Assembly (NCBI GenBank): GCA_964540765.1
Contig: CAZINW010000006.1
Location: 1 to 64,000, forward strand
Direction: 5' to 3'
DNA: 64,000 bases
Source of the DNA: CAZJLN01 sp964540765
GTDB taxonomy: Bacteria > Chloroflexota > Anaerolineae > Anaerolineales > Anaerolineaceae
The position numbers and the translations under genes were made by a program. This document shows positions 50,122 through 59,884 of the stretch, in pieces. The notes under the pieces were generated by a model. That model was not told the DNA's origin. It did no database searches and worked only from the letters and a program-made list of their open reading frames with translations. Each line of letters opens with the position of its first letter. Position 1 is the first letter of the stretch.

Positions 50122-52188
50122 CTATTCTTCTTCTTTAAGCTCGCGTTGGCGAGCCTCAACAATTTCCTGGGTCAGGTGGGTGGGCACCAAGTCATAATGA
50201 TCGAACTCCATGGTGAAGTAACCGCGACCGCCTGTCATGGAACGCAGGTTGGTGGTATAGCGCATCATTTCAGCCAGCGGAACAGTTGCAGTAACGGTCG
50301 ATTTACCTTTGTCTGTATCCATGCCCTGAACACGTGCACGGCGGGTATTCATGTCGCCCAGGATATCACCCATGTTGGCTTCAGGAACAATTACTTGGAC
50401 TTTCATGATGGGCTCATACAAAACCGGGTTGGCTTCTTTGAACGCAAGTTTGAAGGCTTCACGACCAGCAATTTCAAATGCGATTGGCTTTGAATCAACC
50501 GGGTGTTCTTTTCCATCAGTAATTGAAACCCCAACCGAGCTGACGGGGTACCCGGCAATGACCCCTTCCTTCATTACGTTGCGGATGCCCTTTTCAATGG
50601 ATGTCATATAGTTATTGGAGATCGCGCCGCCAAACACATCATTACTGAATGAAAACTCCTCATCTTTAATGGGGAATACTTTCAAATGTACCTCTCCAAA
50701 TTGACCAGCGCCACCGGTTTGTTTCTTGTGGCGGTACATGGCAGCTCCTTCTTTGGTGATGTGTTCCTGATAAGGCACCTTGGGCTCAAGCAAATTTATG
50801 CTGAGTTGGAATTTCGATTCAGCCCTGCGCAGGGCCACATCAATGTGCTGATCGCCCATGCCAAACAGAAGCGTTTGGTGGGTTGCAGGTTCGCTATGCC
50901 AGGTAAGGGTCATATCTTCTTCGCAAAGACGGGTCAGTGTCTGGCTGAGCTTGGCAGCGTCTGATTGCGTTTTTGGGGCTATTGCCACACGGTAAAGCGC
51001 ATGAGGGTAGTTGGGAACCGGCAATTTCAGGTTCAGTTCCTTGGTTGTGAAGGTATCTCCGGTGCTTGTGACACTGAGTTTTGCCACCGTGCCAATATCA
51101 CCAGCGTGAATGACCGGGACTGAAATGTTATCTTTTCCAAGCGGAATCTGCATTCCCGCCAATCGTTCCTCTTCGCCTTTGGTGCTGTTCCAAACACGAG
51201 TATCGGAGGATAATTTACCCGAGTAGATGCGGAAGAAAGTCTGCTTGCCAACAAAGGGATCTGCTGTGGTCTTCCAGACATAAGCTGCCAGAGGACCGTT
51301 ATCATCCGCCTTTAAAGAAACTTCACCTTTTGGAGATTCAGCAATTACAGGCGGGCATTCAGCCGGAGACGGGATCAGTGCACTGACTGCATCCAACAGG
51401 GGGGCAATGCCAATTAAGTGAGCGCTGGCAGCAACCAGCACAGGCATAACGTTGTTATTCCGCATGGCTTTACGCAGTCCGCGCAAAATCTCATCACTGT
51501 TCAGGTCACCATTCTCAAAATATTTTTCAAGGAGTGCATCTTCACCTTCAGCAGCAGCTTCAACCAGGTTCAAGCGCGCACTTTCTGCTTCTTCTTTGAA
51601 CTCTGCCGGGATTTCCATGACGCTTTTACCATCGCCTTTGAAGGCTTTCATGGTTACCAGGTCGATCACACCTTTAAAATCCGCTTTCTCACCCCATGGG
51701 AGCTGCATGGGGATTAATCGCGCATCTGAATGCTCCTGAACGGAAGCCAGGGCTTTTTGAAAGTTGGCATTCTCACGTTCCATTTTATTGATGATCAACA
51801 TTTGAGGGAGTTTGAACTCTGTCGCATGTTGAAGGGCAATTTCAGTGCCGACTTCAAGCCCAGATACAGAATCGACCAGGATCAAGGCTCCATCAGCCAC
51901 GCGCATGGCAGAGATCACCTCCCCGACAAAGTCGGTATAACCCGGCGTATCAAGGAAATTTAGTTTTAGGTTTTTGTATTCAATTGGAATGACAGTTGTA
52001 TATAATGAAATGCCACGGCGATGCTCATCATCTTCATAATCCGAAATCGTGGTGCCGTCTTCTATCTTTCCAAGGCGGGTGGTGACGCCGGTAAAATATA
52101 GGAATGCCTCAACAAGCATGGTTTTACCTGAATTACTGTGAGATGCCAGGACAATATTGCGTATCGATTCGGTTGTATACTCTTTCAT
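50122..52188 (-). CDS. Elongation factor G homologue (EF-G2-like GTPase)
   Basis: 688-residue translational GTPase with the five EF-G domains. G1 is SHSNSGKT (residues 16-23; usually AHIDAGKT), switch I HRRGISLYTT, G3 DTPGYTDF (80-87), G4 NKME (134-137; canonical NKxD, so Asp is replaced by Glu). Domain IV contains GAISNNYMTSIEKGIRN instead of the usual GKFxPAVExGxR-like pattern, and domain V ends GGRGYFTMEFDHYDLVP. These differences place it in the EF-G2/FusB-like subgroup rather than the canonical factor, which usually lies in the str operon with rpsL, rpsG and tuf; none of these is here. Its job may be recycling or stress translation. Shine-Dalgarno AAGGAAGGG. Confidence 0.88.
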   Translation of the reverse strand: MKEYTTESIRNIVLASHSNSGKTMLVEAFLYFTGVTTRLGKIEDGTTISDYEDDEHRRGISLYTTVIPIEYKNLKLNFLDTPGYTDFVGEVISAMRVADGALILVDSVSGLEVGTEIALQHATEFKLPQMLIINKMERENANFQKALASVQEHSDARLIPMQLPWGEKADFKGVIDLVTMKAFKGDGKSVMEIPAEFKEEAESARLNLVEAAAEGEDALLEKYFENGDLNSDEILRGLRKAMRNNNVMPVLVAASAHLIGIAPLLDAVSALIPSPAECPPVIAESPKGEVSLKADDNGPLAAYVWKTTADPFVGKQTFFRIYSGKLSSDTRVWNSTKGEEERLAGMQIPLGKDNISVPVIHAGDIGTVAKLSVTSTGDTFTTKELNLKLPVPNYPHALYRVAIAPKTQSDAAKLSQTLTRLCEEDMTLTWHSEPATHQTLLFGMGDQHIDVALRRAESKFQLSINLLEPKVPYQEHITKEGAAMYRHKKQTGGAGQFGEVHLKVFPIKDEEFSFSNDVFGGAISNNYMTSIEKGIRNVMKEGVIAGYPVSSVGVSITDGKEHPVDSKPIAFEIAGREAFKLAFKEANPVLYEPIMKVQVIVPEANMGDILGDMNTRRARVQGMDTDKGKSTVTATVPLAEMMRYTTNLRSMTGGRGYFTMEFDHYDLVPTHLTQEIVEARQRELKEEE

Positions 52189-52409
52189 TAAACGGACCCT
52201 TCCTTTATTGCTTTAATATTATAAATAGTTGATGCCAAAGCGCAAATTTATGATAAATACAAATAACTGTCAAAAGTAAAATGACAGCCCCTTATTATAT
52301 CAGGAAAAAAATGAGATTTTGGTAAAAATCAATAAAGCGTTTTAGTGAAAGGAATGTGCTAATATTGTCGAAATATGACGATTTTTTCGCAAAACCTTAC
52401 CAGGAGAAG

Positions 52410-53006
52410 ATGAAAGTGAAGAATTTCCTTTCACAGATTAAATTCATAAAAAGATATTTGGGTAAGCCCCGTTGGGATACTGGTATTTCTCCACCAGAAT
52501 TGTTAACCTATCTGGATACCCATGTCCCAGGGAACGCGTTGGACCTTGGCTGTGGCACAGGTACAAATCTGGTTACTCTCGGAAAACGAGGTTGGCTCCC
52601 AGCGGGTATTGATTTTGTTCCCCAAGCTGTTTGGCATGCCAGGCGCAAACTGGCTAAAAATCATATCCATGGTAAGGTCATCTTTGGAGATGTGACATCC
52701 TATCATCTTTTTCCATATCAGTTCGCCCTTGTTTTGGATGTCGGTTGTTTTCATGGTCTCCAGGCTGAGATGAAGATCAGGTACATTGAAAACTTACCTC
52801 GATACTTGATACCAGGTGGTGAGTTCCTTTTATATGCACATCGGAAGGTCAATCCCGATGGTGACCATGGAATTGAAGCATCCGATCTGTCAAGATTAAG
52901 CACAACATTAACCGAATGCAAGCTTATTGAAACTTTTGAAACATGGAAAGACACGCCGGGATTCAGACTTCCTGCTCTTTGGGCTCTGTATCGGAAAGAA
53001 GCTTGA
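52410..53006 (+). CDS. Class I SAM-dependent methyltransferase
   Basis: 198 residues from the ATG at 52410, which follows AGGAG closely; an upstream GTG (52356) is in frame but has no Shine-Dalgarno. Motif I ALDLGCGTGTNLVTL binds S-adenosylmethionine; the acidic residue after strand 2 is GIDFVP; motif for strand 4 is LVLDVGCFHGL. Closest in pattern to small methyltransferases of the Methyltransf_25/TehB-like type that act on small molecules. The substrate is unknown. Flanked by a divergent EF-G gene and a small membrane protein. Confidence 0.8.
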   Translation: MKVKNFLSQIKFIKRYLGKPRWDTGISPPELLTYLDTHVPGNALDLGCGTGTNLVTLGKRGWLPAGIDFVPQAVWHARRKLAKNHIHGKVIFGDVTSYHLFPYQFALVLDVGCFHGLQAEMKIRYIENLPRYLIPGGEFLLYAHRKVNPDGDHGIEASDLSRLSTTLTECKLIETFETWKDTPGFRLPALWALYRKEA

Positions 53007-53370
53007 TCTGGTTGTCAAACGCTCTTTCGTTCAGGTCAAAAACCCCCCTTATCTTCAATTAAAACCATCAGTGGAATATGCAAGCGCCCTGACTATGGGA
53101 TTTCATGGTGGTTATTGCCAGGATAAATTTTTATAAGCCAATCTAACCCTTAAACAAACCATTCCTCTTACATGAGGACAACTACCTTTTTCCTGGCAGG
53201 AGCTGTAAAACTGATCAAACCACCCATGCTGGATCCCACAATTGCAGTTTTATCAAAAGATATCCGCGTGCGGAAATTGCCATTTAGATCAATAAATTAT
53301 TATTCATCTTAATAATAGTCAGTTGAATTCAGATATAATTATTGAAATTGATCTTATGGAGTGACTATCG
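53007..53370. other. Intergenic region without recognisable gene
   Basis: 364 bases between the methyltransferase and the small membrane protein. Short frames (for example about 46 codons from 53172) lack ribosome binding sites and family features. A TATAAT at 53334-53339 lies 32 bases before the next gene and is its likely -10 element, but no matching -35 is seen. Confidence 0.5.
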
Positions 53371-53844
53371 ATGAAATCCTATCATCTCGATCCGGAAAAG
53401 TTTAATAAAGAAAAACGCAATATCACAGGCATTTACGGGTTTATCATGTTCATATTGACCGGTATTTTTGTCTGGATGGTATGGAAAAAAGAGATCAATA
53501 TGTCGTCCCTCCTGATCCTGGTGGCATTTTTAGCGATGCTGGTACATACTGCTTATCGCTCTGTAAAACAGAGAAAGCAATTCTTTGAGGGATACCGGCT
53601 GGAACTTGATGAAAACAAGCTCAGTCAATCCCAGCCCAATTTCCCTGAGCTGATCATTAACCGGGATGAAATAAAGTCGGTTCTTGAAAACCGCTCAGGT
53701 CTGATCATATCCACTACGAAAGCCCCCAATGTGCTGGGTATCACGAAAGATCTGCGGGATGAGGATTACCAGGAGATCAAGAAGATTCTTTTAAGCTGGG
53801 TTTCCATTGCCAAGAGTGAATCACAGGATGACGAAAACTTGTAA
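53371..53844 (+). CDS. Small membrane protein, possibly PH-like domain
   Basis: 157 residues with two hydrophobic helices (about 20-40, IYGFIMFILTGIFVWMVW, and 46-64, SLLILVAFLAMLVH) and a cytoplasmic C-terminal domain of about 90 residues that alternates strands and a final helix (YRLELDENKLSQ, IINRDEIKSVLENRSGLII, YQEIKKILLSWV), the pattern seen in bacterial PH-like membrane proteins. GGAGTGA before the ATG. No specific function assigned. Confidence 0.65.
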   Translation: MKSYHLDPEKFNKEKRNITGIYGFIMFILTGIFVWMVWKKEINMSSLLILVAFLAMLVHTAYRSVKQRKQFFEGYRLELDENKLSQSQPNFPELIINRDEIKSVLENRSGLIISTTKAPNVLGITKDLRDEDYQEIKKILLSWVSIAKSESQDDENL

Positions 53845-53897
53845 ATATTCCGAGGATATGATTTCATTTCCCCGTGAAGATTCCACCATCAACCGGT

Positions 53898-54446
53898 TTA
53901 TCCTGTCCAACCCTTGAAATTCTTCAGCATCCGCCAGGCTGGCTCTTTTACCGTCTGCCATTTGCCGTTGTGATCCTGGTATTTCCAAACCCCGGGATCA
54001 CTGCCAACAACACGATATCCAAGCCTTTCATAAAGGCGGCGGGCGGCAGGATTATTCCTGGCTACGTTCAAACGGATCTGCGAATAACCGCGCTTTAACA
54101 AGTCGGATTCAGCTACATTCATCATAGCAGTTCCAAGCCCGTGATTGCGGTATGGGGGTTTAATGCGGAATGAGAAGATGTACGCCCGGTGAATGCCATC
54201 CGCCACTTCCTTTTGTTGGCTATATAAAAGTAGGAAAAGCTGTCCCACAATGATGCCTTCTTCCGTTTCTGCCACCCAGATGAGTGTATTTCCGCTGCGC
54301 ATACTGCGGTAATGCTGTTCGTAAACCCGTCTAAAATGTGTGAATTCCCCATCCCATTCGAGGGCAGGCAAATCTGCTTCCACCAGGGGTCTGATGGTCA
54401 TTTCACAATTGACAAGCCTGATGGTTTGAGCGGATTGTTTTAGCAT
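53898..54446 (-). CDS. GNAT-family N-acetyltransferase
   Basis: About 180 residues in RimI-like organisation: MTIRPLVEADLPALEW start, FRIKPPYRNHGLGTAMMNVAE with the acetyl-CoA loop (RNHGLG), and ARNNPAARRLYERLGYRVVG (motif B). ATG at 54446 is used; another in-frame ATG at 54401 also fits the domain start. The substrate could be a protein N-terminus or a small molecule. It lies 32 bases upstream of nothing on its strand but just downstream of the DHH/CCA fusion gene, probably co-transcribed. Confidence 0.82.
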   Translation of the reverse strand: MLKQSAQTIRLVNCEMTIRPLVEADLPALEWDGEFTHFRRVYEQHYRSMRSGNTLIWVAETEEGIIVGQLFLLLYSQQKEVADGIHRAYIFSFRIKPPYRNHGLGTAMMNVAESDLLKRGYSQIRLNVARNNPAARRLYERLGYRVVGSDPGVWKYQDHNGKWQTVKEPAWRMLKNFKGWTG

Positions 54447-54486
54447 GGAAAACAACGATTAAGTCTATTCATGGAGCCAAAGCGTT

Positions 54487-57144
54487 TCAAAGCGATTGTG
54501 CCAGCAGTTCTTTTAATACTTCTTCCTCTTCTGCGCGGTTTTGTATCCTTCCATCCAACCAGCCATCCCGTAATATGGTGATGATCTCTGCATATCTTGG
54601 TGATGGCTGCAGACCTCTCTCGCGCAGGTCTAAGCCAGTGATATTTGGTTGAACTTTGGCAAAGTCCTTGACAAATGCTGCCAGGCAGGGCGCTTCTTCT
54701 GAGCCCTGGTGATCGAAATAGACTGCAAATATGACCAGTTTGGGCAGACCGATCAGCCGGTGATAAACCTGACTTGGCTTTAGTTTGGACAGCTCTGCCA
54801 GGTCTGCCTGGAGTGCTGAGACCTGGTGAATCTGGTGCACCAATTTGCTGGGAAGGCGCAGGTGCAGGCGGACGTTTTCCAGGTCATCCGTGGAAAGCTC
54901 ACAAAGCCAATAAATAAATCCAAGAGCCTGCTTTAAACTCAAGCGTTCCACCTGCTGTGGCAGATCCCACCCGGGCGGGATTTTCAGGGCATCCAATTGG
55001 GTCAGTTTCTTGCCAATCTTTGCTGACCAAGTCAAAGCGGGGTGAATGGCTTTAAGAATGCCCAGATCGTTCATTCTAGTAAACATAGCTTCAGCTTTAG
55101 GCTCGGCTAATATCAATTCCAGTTCGTGTCGCAGTCTGGTTCCAGAGGTTTCTTCAAGAAGTGGGAGACTCTCCTTGAGCAGGGCAAGCGTACGTTCTTC
55201 TATCTCAAAATTGAAGCGTTGTTCAAAGCGTACTGCGCGCATTAAACGGGTGGCATCGTCAACAAACGAAAGCGCGTGCAATACGCGGATCTTGCGGTCA
55301 TTCAGGTCAGATAGACCTCCCCAGAAATCAAATATTTTACCGAAATGTTCACCATCCAGGCGTAATGCCAGCGTATTGATGGTGAAATCGCGACGATGCA
55401 AATCCATTTTTATGCTGGAGCTTTCAATGGTTGGAAGCGCTGCCGGTTTTTCATAAAATTCAGTGCGCGCGGTGATCAAATCAAGATGTTCTGGCAGTTG
55501 GCTTGGATCAACGACCTGGTCGACCTGGAGTTTGGCTGCAATGCGTTCCCGATCCTCATGCAAATACCATTTGGCTGTGCCAAACCTGCTGTGGCTGATG
55601 GAACGTCCGCCAAAGTTTTTCACCAGTGACTTAACGAAGTAAATGGCGTCCCCTTCGACCACGATATCAAAATCCAGGCTTGGCAGACCCAACAGAAGGT
55701 CACGCACAAAACCGCCGACAATATAAATAGGGATATGCTGTCGATCGGCTTCGTTGGCGATCGCCAGCAGCAGTGCCAGCCTTGCGGGTGAAATAGCCTG
55801 TTTCACCAATTTGATCATTTTGGCTTTATCGGGCTGGAGTTTCAGGATGGAGCGCGTTTTGATCAGATCGGTCCGGGTCACGATGCCAACAATCGCCCCG
55901 CTTTGAGCATCCACGACTGGAATTTGTCCCCAGTTACTGGTAGCCATCAGCTTTTGCAGCGTCTCTAATGAATCATCGGGGTGTACGCTGATGTCACCAG
56001 CATCCATCAGGCTTGATGCTGGCAGTGACATTTTGTGACTCAAAGCTCTATCCACGGTTCTGCGGTTGAGCAAACCAACAATTTTCCCGTTCCCCACCAC
56101 TGGATAACCTTCGAATCCATATCTCTGCATAAGCCTGGCAACTTCATCAATGGGTGTATCAGGCGTCAGGATCAACGGATTCTTTGACATGATATGGCGA
56201 ACACTGATCAAAGGTTTAACATAGTTGGGAAGATCGGATAGCATCTGCTCATAGGTCTGATCTAGCTGCGTCGCCATTTCATCCTGACTCAACCTGCCTT
56301 CAGGGCGGATAAGTGCTGATGCTGCCCTTGCATGTCCGCCACCTCCAAATGCAGCGGCAATTTTGGATACATTCACAGCATCCGTAGTGGCACGTGCCAC
56401 CAGACGGATCCCCTGCTTGGTTAGAACAAATAAAAGCAGGGCGTCCGGATCTAAAAAGTCCCTTAATTTGTGTGCCACACTGGAGATTTCATCGTTCACA
56501 TCCATTGCATTGGCTTTGGCTGTCAGGATGGTTTGGTTTTGAATGCTATGCGATTGCATGTTCCGCATGAGACGATCATAAAGAAGCTGCTGCGCGCTGG
56601 TAAGTGGCGGATTGAGATAATTGCCAATGAGATTCAGATCAGCCCCTTTTTCAAGTAGATATGCGGCTGCAATAAGGTCCCTTGAAGTGGTCGTGGAATA
56701 TCCAAGCGAGCCGGTATCTTCATAGATACCTGCGAGCAGCAGGCTGGATTGGATGGATGAGATTGGAATGGAAGCCGCTTTGAGCTTTTCCACCAGCAGG
56801 GTGGCACAGGCACCCGTTCGGCTGATCTCCACTTCCCAATCGGGATTAACACCTTCCTTGCGTGGGTGGTGATCAATGACATTGATTTTTGTTCCGGCAT
56901 GCAGCCCTTTAAGCGTGACCAGAGATTGCGTATCGACGAGCATGATATGGGATATGGTATCGTATGGAAGATCATTTAAATGTGAAAAGCCCAATTCAGC
57001 CTGGTATTTTTTGATGAAGTCAAGCCCATTCCGGTTTATATTGCGGGGGAGGAGAGCAAAAGCTTCCTCGTCCAAAAGGCGTGCACCAAGCATCGATGCC
57101 AGGGCATCCAGATCGGCTTGTTCGTGTGTGAGGATCAGCTTCAT
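54487..57144 (-). CDS. DHH phosphoesterase / CBS / CCA-adding tRNA nucleotidyltransferase fusion
   Basis: 885 residues from the ATG at 57144 (MKLILTHEQADLDALASML); the upstream in-frame part seems untranslated. Domains in order: DHH phosphoesterase (DLDA at 11-23 region, VDTQ, DHHPR at 91-95) with DHHA1 (GGGGHARAAS), two CBS domains (about 315-430; MSKNPLILTPDTPIDEVARLM), and a class II tRNA nucleotidyltransferase (IYIVGGFVRDLLLGLPSLDFDIVVEGD from about 470, then RRDFTINTLALRLDG and DDATRLMRAVRFEQRF). Such fusions are known in Aquifex, cyanobacteria and related groups, where the enzyme may add only A or work with a separate CC-adding partner. It repairs or completes tRNA ends; the DHH part may degrade short oligonucleotides. 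Confidence 0.92.
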   Translation of the reverse strand: MKLILTHEQADLDALASMLGARLLDEEAFALLPRNINRNGLDFIKKYQAELGFSHLNDLPYDTISHIMLVDTQSLVTLKGLHAGTKINVIDHHPRKEGVNPDWEVEISRTGACATLLVEKLKAASIPISSIQSSLLLAGIYEDTGSLGYSTTTSRDLIAAAYLLEKGADLNLIGNYLNPPLTSAQQLLYDRLMRNMQSHSIQNQTILTAKANAMDVNDEISSVAHKLRDFLDPDALLLFVLTKQGIRLVARATTDAVNVSKIAAAFGGGGHARAASALIRPEGRLSQDEMATQLDQTYEQMLSDLPNYVKPLISVRHIMSKNPLILTPDTPIDEVARLMQRYGFEGYPVVGNGKIVGLLNRRTVDRALSHKMSLPASSLMDAGDISVHPDDSLETLQKLMATSNWGQIPVVDAQSGAIVGIVTRTDLIKTRSILKLQPDKAKMIKLVKQAISPARLALLLAIANEADRQHIPIYIVGGFVRDLLLGLPSLDFDIVVEGDAIYFVKSLVKNFGGRSISHSRFGTAKWYLHEDRERIAAKLQVDQVVDPSQLPEHLDLITARTEFYEKPAALPTIESSSIKMDLHRRDFTINTLALRLDGEHFGKIFDFWGGLSDLNDRKIRVLHALSFVDDATRLMRAVRFEQRFNFEIEERTLALLKESLPLLEETSGTRLRHELELILAEPKAEAMFTRMNDLGILKAIHPALTWSAKIGKKLTQLDALKIPPGWDLPQQVERLSLKQALGFIYWLCELSTDDLENVRLHLRLPSKLVHQIHQVSALQADLAELSKLKPSQVYHRLIGLPKLVIFAVYFDHQGSEEAPCLAAFVKDFAKVQPNITGLDLRERGLQPSPRYAEIITILRDGWLDGRIQNRAEEEEVLKELLAQSL

Positions 57145-57219
57145 GATTTTCTCAATAAAAATTTTTGCTTTGGTCGGCAAACGATATTAAGTCCACTTTA
57201 TATGAAACAGTGCCACTAT

Positions 57220-58722
57220 TTATTCAATCCACCAATAGGTTTGATCGTTAATATTAAAAGCATTATAAATGGTTTGGGACAGCTTTGCAAAAAGCCAATT
57301 CCCTTCATCAAATACCAACTGGTCACTGGTGTGCATGAACATGACAAGGACGTAATCTCCCCCAGATGTGCTGACGATGCCAGCATCGCTGATGGAGTGC
57401 AGCAATCCGTCCAATTCTGGCGTCCATCCGTGTTTGTGGGCTGCAGAAGCCTGTGGCGGTAACCCTGCTTCCATCAGTACGCCGATCTTGTTCTTTCCCA
57501 GCAGATCAAGAATGGTCTGACATTCTGTTTGACTGACTTCACTCCTAAAAATCTCACTGATCTTGCTGGTACCAGTTTTCGGGTAGGCACACTGGTAAAT
57601 CTGAGCGAGAAGATCTCCTATTTCGGACGGGACGGTCTGGTTATAGACGTCAGGATCTAAATAAATGTCTGTTCGGGTGTTTGCGGGAGTTTCATATACT
57701 TTTAATAGCGGAGAGCCCATGCCAAAATAACCTGCCAAAAAAGTGTTTTGATAGCCCAACATCTGCAGGTCTTCAGTCACAATCAATGGCCCCCTGGTTG
57801 GATCGATATAGCTGGACATCAATGTGTCAGCTGGGGGGTTTTCGGACAGGGCGATCATACGTTCCAATAAATCTTGAATAGCCTGGCTGGTGGGTTCCTG
57901 GCTGCGTTTCAGCACAGAAAGCATGATGGGTATCTTAATGGTGCTGGCTGCAGAGTAAGCCACATCTGGCAGCACAGGTTGATTATCCATCAGGGCAAGG
58001 TGTAAATCCATATCCCCGGATAGATCCTGCACATACACCTCTATCAGGTCATCAAATTCCTCCAAAAGAACAGTTTGCTCCAAAAAGATCTGCAGGTTCT
58101 GAACATCAAGAGGTAGGGGAGGTGCCTGGATGATGGGCAGGTCTACAATGCGGTCGGATGCAGAGGTAAGACTGTTTTTAACAAGGGACACCGCAGCTTG
58201 CTGATCCAATTGCGTGCCTGGCTGACCGGGTTCAAAATGTGTGGTGTAGATCACAGGGTACGGGGCGGTGGCTGGCTGATCATAGCGGGGCAGAATGGTG
58301 GACGAAAAGAATGCTTCCAGCTTCTCCTCATCCATGTTCGTCTTAAGAGTACCTTTTACAGCCACTTGAGGATCGTTTCCCCAGAGATATGCCCAATACT
58401 GTTTCCCCTTATTGTTTGTATCAATATCTTGGAGTGTTGCTTCAATATCAGGCGTAAAACCTAATTCAGAAGGGGAAAATTGCATGCGTGCATCGCCATA
58501 TCGCATTTCAAGGGGTTGTGAGAAGACAAGGTTGAGACGCTCAGCTGCCTGATCATGATCCAACCCGCCCAAGGGAACATTATTGACTGTGGTTCCCTCG
58601 GGATAAGTGCTTGAACGGTTTTTAAAATCCTGCTGATCCATCAAAAAAATGACAAGGCTGAGTGATAAAAAGATAATGCTAAAGCCTATGAGGATCATGC
58701 GAAATGTTCTTGAGCTGATCAT
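57220..58722 (-). CDS. Serine beta-lactamase-fold protein with VanW-type N-terminal domain
   Basis: 500 residues. One N-terminal hydrophobic helix (MILIGFSIIFLSLSLVIFL) anchors it; then a PG_binding_4 (VanW-type) domain (YPEGTTVNNVPLGGLDHDQA) of about 100 to 120 residues; then a class A beta-lactamase/PBP-like domain from about 240 with SAASTIKIP (S-x-x-K near 260), SEN in place of SDN, and HKHGW in place of KTG. Such proteins are predicted envelope serine hydrolases of unknown substrate; activity on beta-lactams is not shown by sequence. An upstream GTG overlaps the Shine-Dalgarno, so the ATG at 58722 is preferred. Confidence 0.85.
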   Translation of the reverse strand: MISSRTFRMILIGFSIIFLSLSLVIFLMDQQDFKNRSSTYPEGTTVNNVPLGGLDHDQAAERLNLVFSQPLEMRYGDARMQFSPSELGFTPDIEATLQDIDTNNKGKQYWAYLWGNDPQVAVKGTLKTNMDEEKLEAFFSSTILPRYDQPATAPYPVIYTTHFEPGQPGTQLDQQAAVSLVKNSLTSASDRIVDLPIIQAPPLPLDVQNLQIFLEQTVLLEEFDDLIEVYVQDLSGDMDLHLALMDNQPVLPDVAYSAASTIKIPIMLSVLKRSQEPTSQAIQDLLERMIALSENPPADTLMSSYIDPTRGPLIVTEDLQMLGYQNTFLAGYFGMGSPLLKVYETPANTRTDIYLDPDVYNQTVPSEIGDLLAQIYQCAYPKTGTSKISEIFRSEVSQTECQTILDLLGKNKIGVLMEAGLPPQASAAHKHGWTPELDGLLHSISDAGIVSTSGGDYVLVMFMHTSDQLVFDEGNWLFAKLSQTIYNAFNINDQTYWWIE

Positions 58723-58867
58723 TGTTTTCACTCCTGCAAATCAAAATGAATTCTACCAGATAGCACTGGATTGTACTTAGCTTAAAAAGCTTAAGCTAAA
58801 AATTACATTATAATGAAGGCAAGGCTCGACACTGTTAATTTCAAGAAGATCAGGACTGGAGGTTGAC

Positions 58868-59884
58868 ATGACAAAGCAAAAGAAACGAGGCTTTGATGGT
58901 CTCTTCCGGGGAATTGGATCATTTTTCTTTTCCATCGGATTGATCGGGCTAGGTTGGATCTTCTACAGCAGGCGATACATTGATCACAGCGTGAAAACGG
59001 GTGATTTGTTAACGGCTGAGCGGGATGAATATTCATCCAACAGAGCTGGACGTTTAAGCTATTATGCTGATCGATCCGGCAAGGGGGTTCCTTTACTGAC
59101 TTTACACAGTATCAATGCCGCTGCAGGCGTGCAAGAGATCAGCCCGATTTTTAATGCTTTTCGCGGTCACCGACCTGTCTATGCCCTCGAGTTGCCTGGG
59201 TTTGGTAAATCTGAGCGTGGCGTTCGTCAATACTCTCCAGAATTATATAAAAATGCGATCATCGACTTTATTAAAGATGTCATTGCTGATCAAGCTGATG
59301 TCGTAGCACTTTCACTTACCTGTGAATTTTCTGCCATGGCAGCCAAAGAGCATCCCGATTTGATCCGCTCGGTTGTAATGATTTCGCCTACAGGATTTCA
59401 ATTGCCTCGCAGTACCCGGGAGTTTAATAAAGAGAAAGCCGGAGGTCTGCAAAATTTGATCTATGCCATCCTGGCGGTGCCATTATGGAGCCGTGCCTTG
59501 TTTGATCTGATCGCAAGCCGTCCGAGTATAGCCTATTTTCTGCAAAAGAGCTTTGAGAATGCAATTCCTGCAGGCATGGTTGAGACCGCTTATGCCAATG
59601 CCCATCAACCAGGTGCGCACTGTGCCCCAATTGCATTTATAAGTGGAAAGCTCTTTACAAAAAATATTCGTCAGAGTGTTTACAACCTGCTTGAATTGCC
59701 CATCCTGGTCTTATATGACCGTGATGCTTTTGTCAGTTTTGAAATGCTTGCCAATACCGCAAATGAAAATTCGAATTGGACGGTAGTGCGAATTAAACCA
59801 ACCAGGGGTATGCCGCATTTTGACAAACCAGGTGAAACATTCTTTAATATGGATCAATTTTGGAATAAGCTACCAAAAAAGTGA
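58868..59884 (+). CDS. Membrane-anchored alpha/beta hydrolase
   Basis: 338 residues: N-terminal hydrophobic helix (about 18-36), then an alpha/beta-hydrolase domain. Oxyanion region LHSINAAAGVQEISPIF, cap entrance ELPGFGKSERG, nucleophile elbow VVALSLTCEFSA (Ser in place of the normal G-x-S-x-G; both Gly positions are changed), acid residue region PILVLYDRDAFV and distal His in GMPHFDKPGE. The Ser-Asp-His triad is thus possible but the elbow is atypical. Function unknown; ester or amide hydrolysis at the membrane. Shine-Dalgarno GGAGGT. It probably shares a strand and timing with the following S1-domain gene but not an operon: 178 bases lie between. Confidence 0.78.
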   Translation: MTKQKKRGFDGLFRGIGSFFFSIGLIGLGWIFYSRRYIDHSVKTGDLLTAERDEYSSNRAGRLSYYADRSGKGVPLLTLHSINAAAGVQEISPIFNAFRGHRPVYALELPGFGKSERGVRQYSPELYKNAIIDFIKDVIADQADVVALSLTCEFSAMAAKEHPDLIRSVVMISPTGFQLPRSTREFNKEKAGGLQNLIYAILAVPLWSRALFDLIASRPSIAYFLQKSFENAIPAGMVETAYANAHQPGAHCAPIAFISGKLFTKNIRQSVYNLLELPILVLYDRDAFVSFEMLANTANENSNWTVVRIKPTRGMPHFDKPGETFFNMDQFWNKLPKK

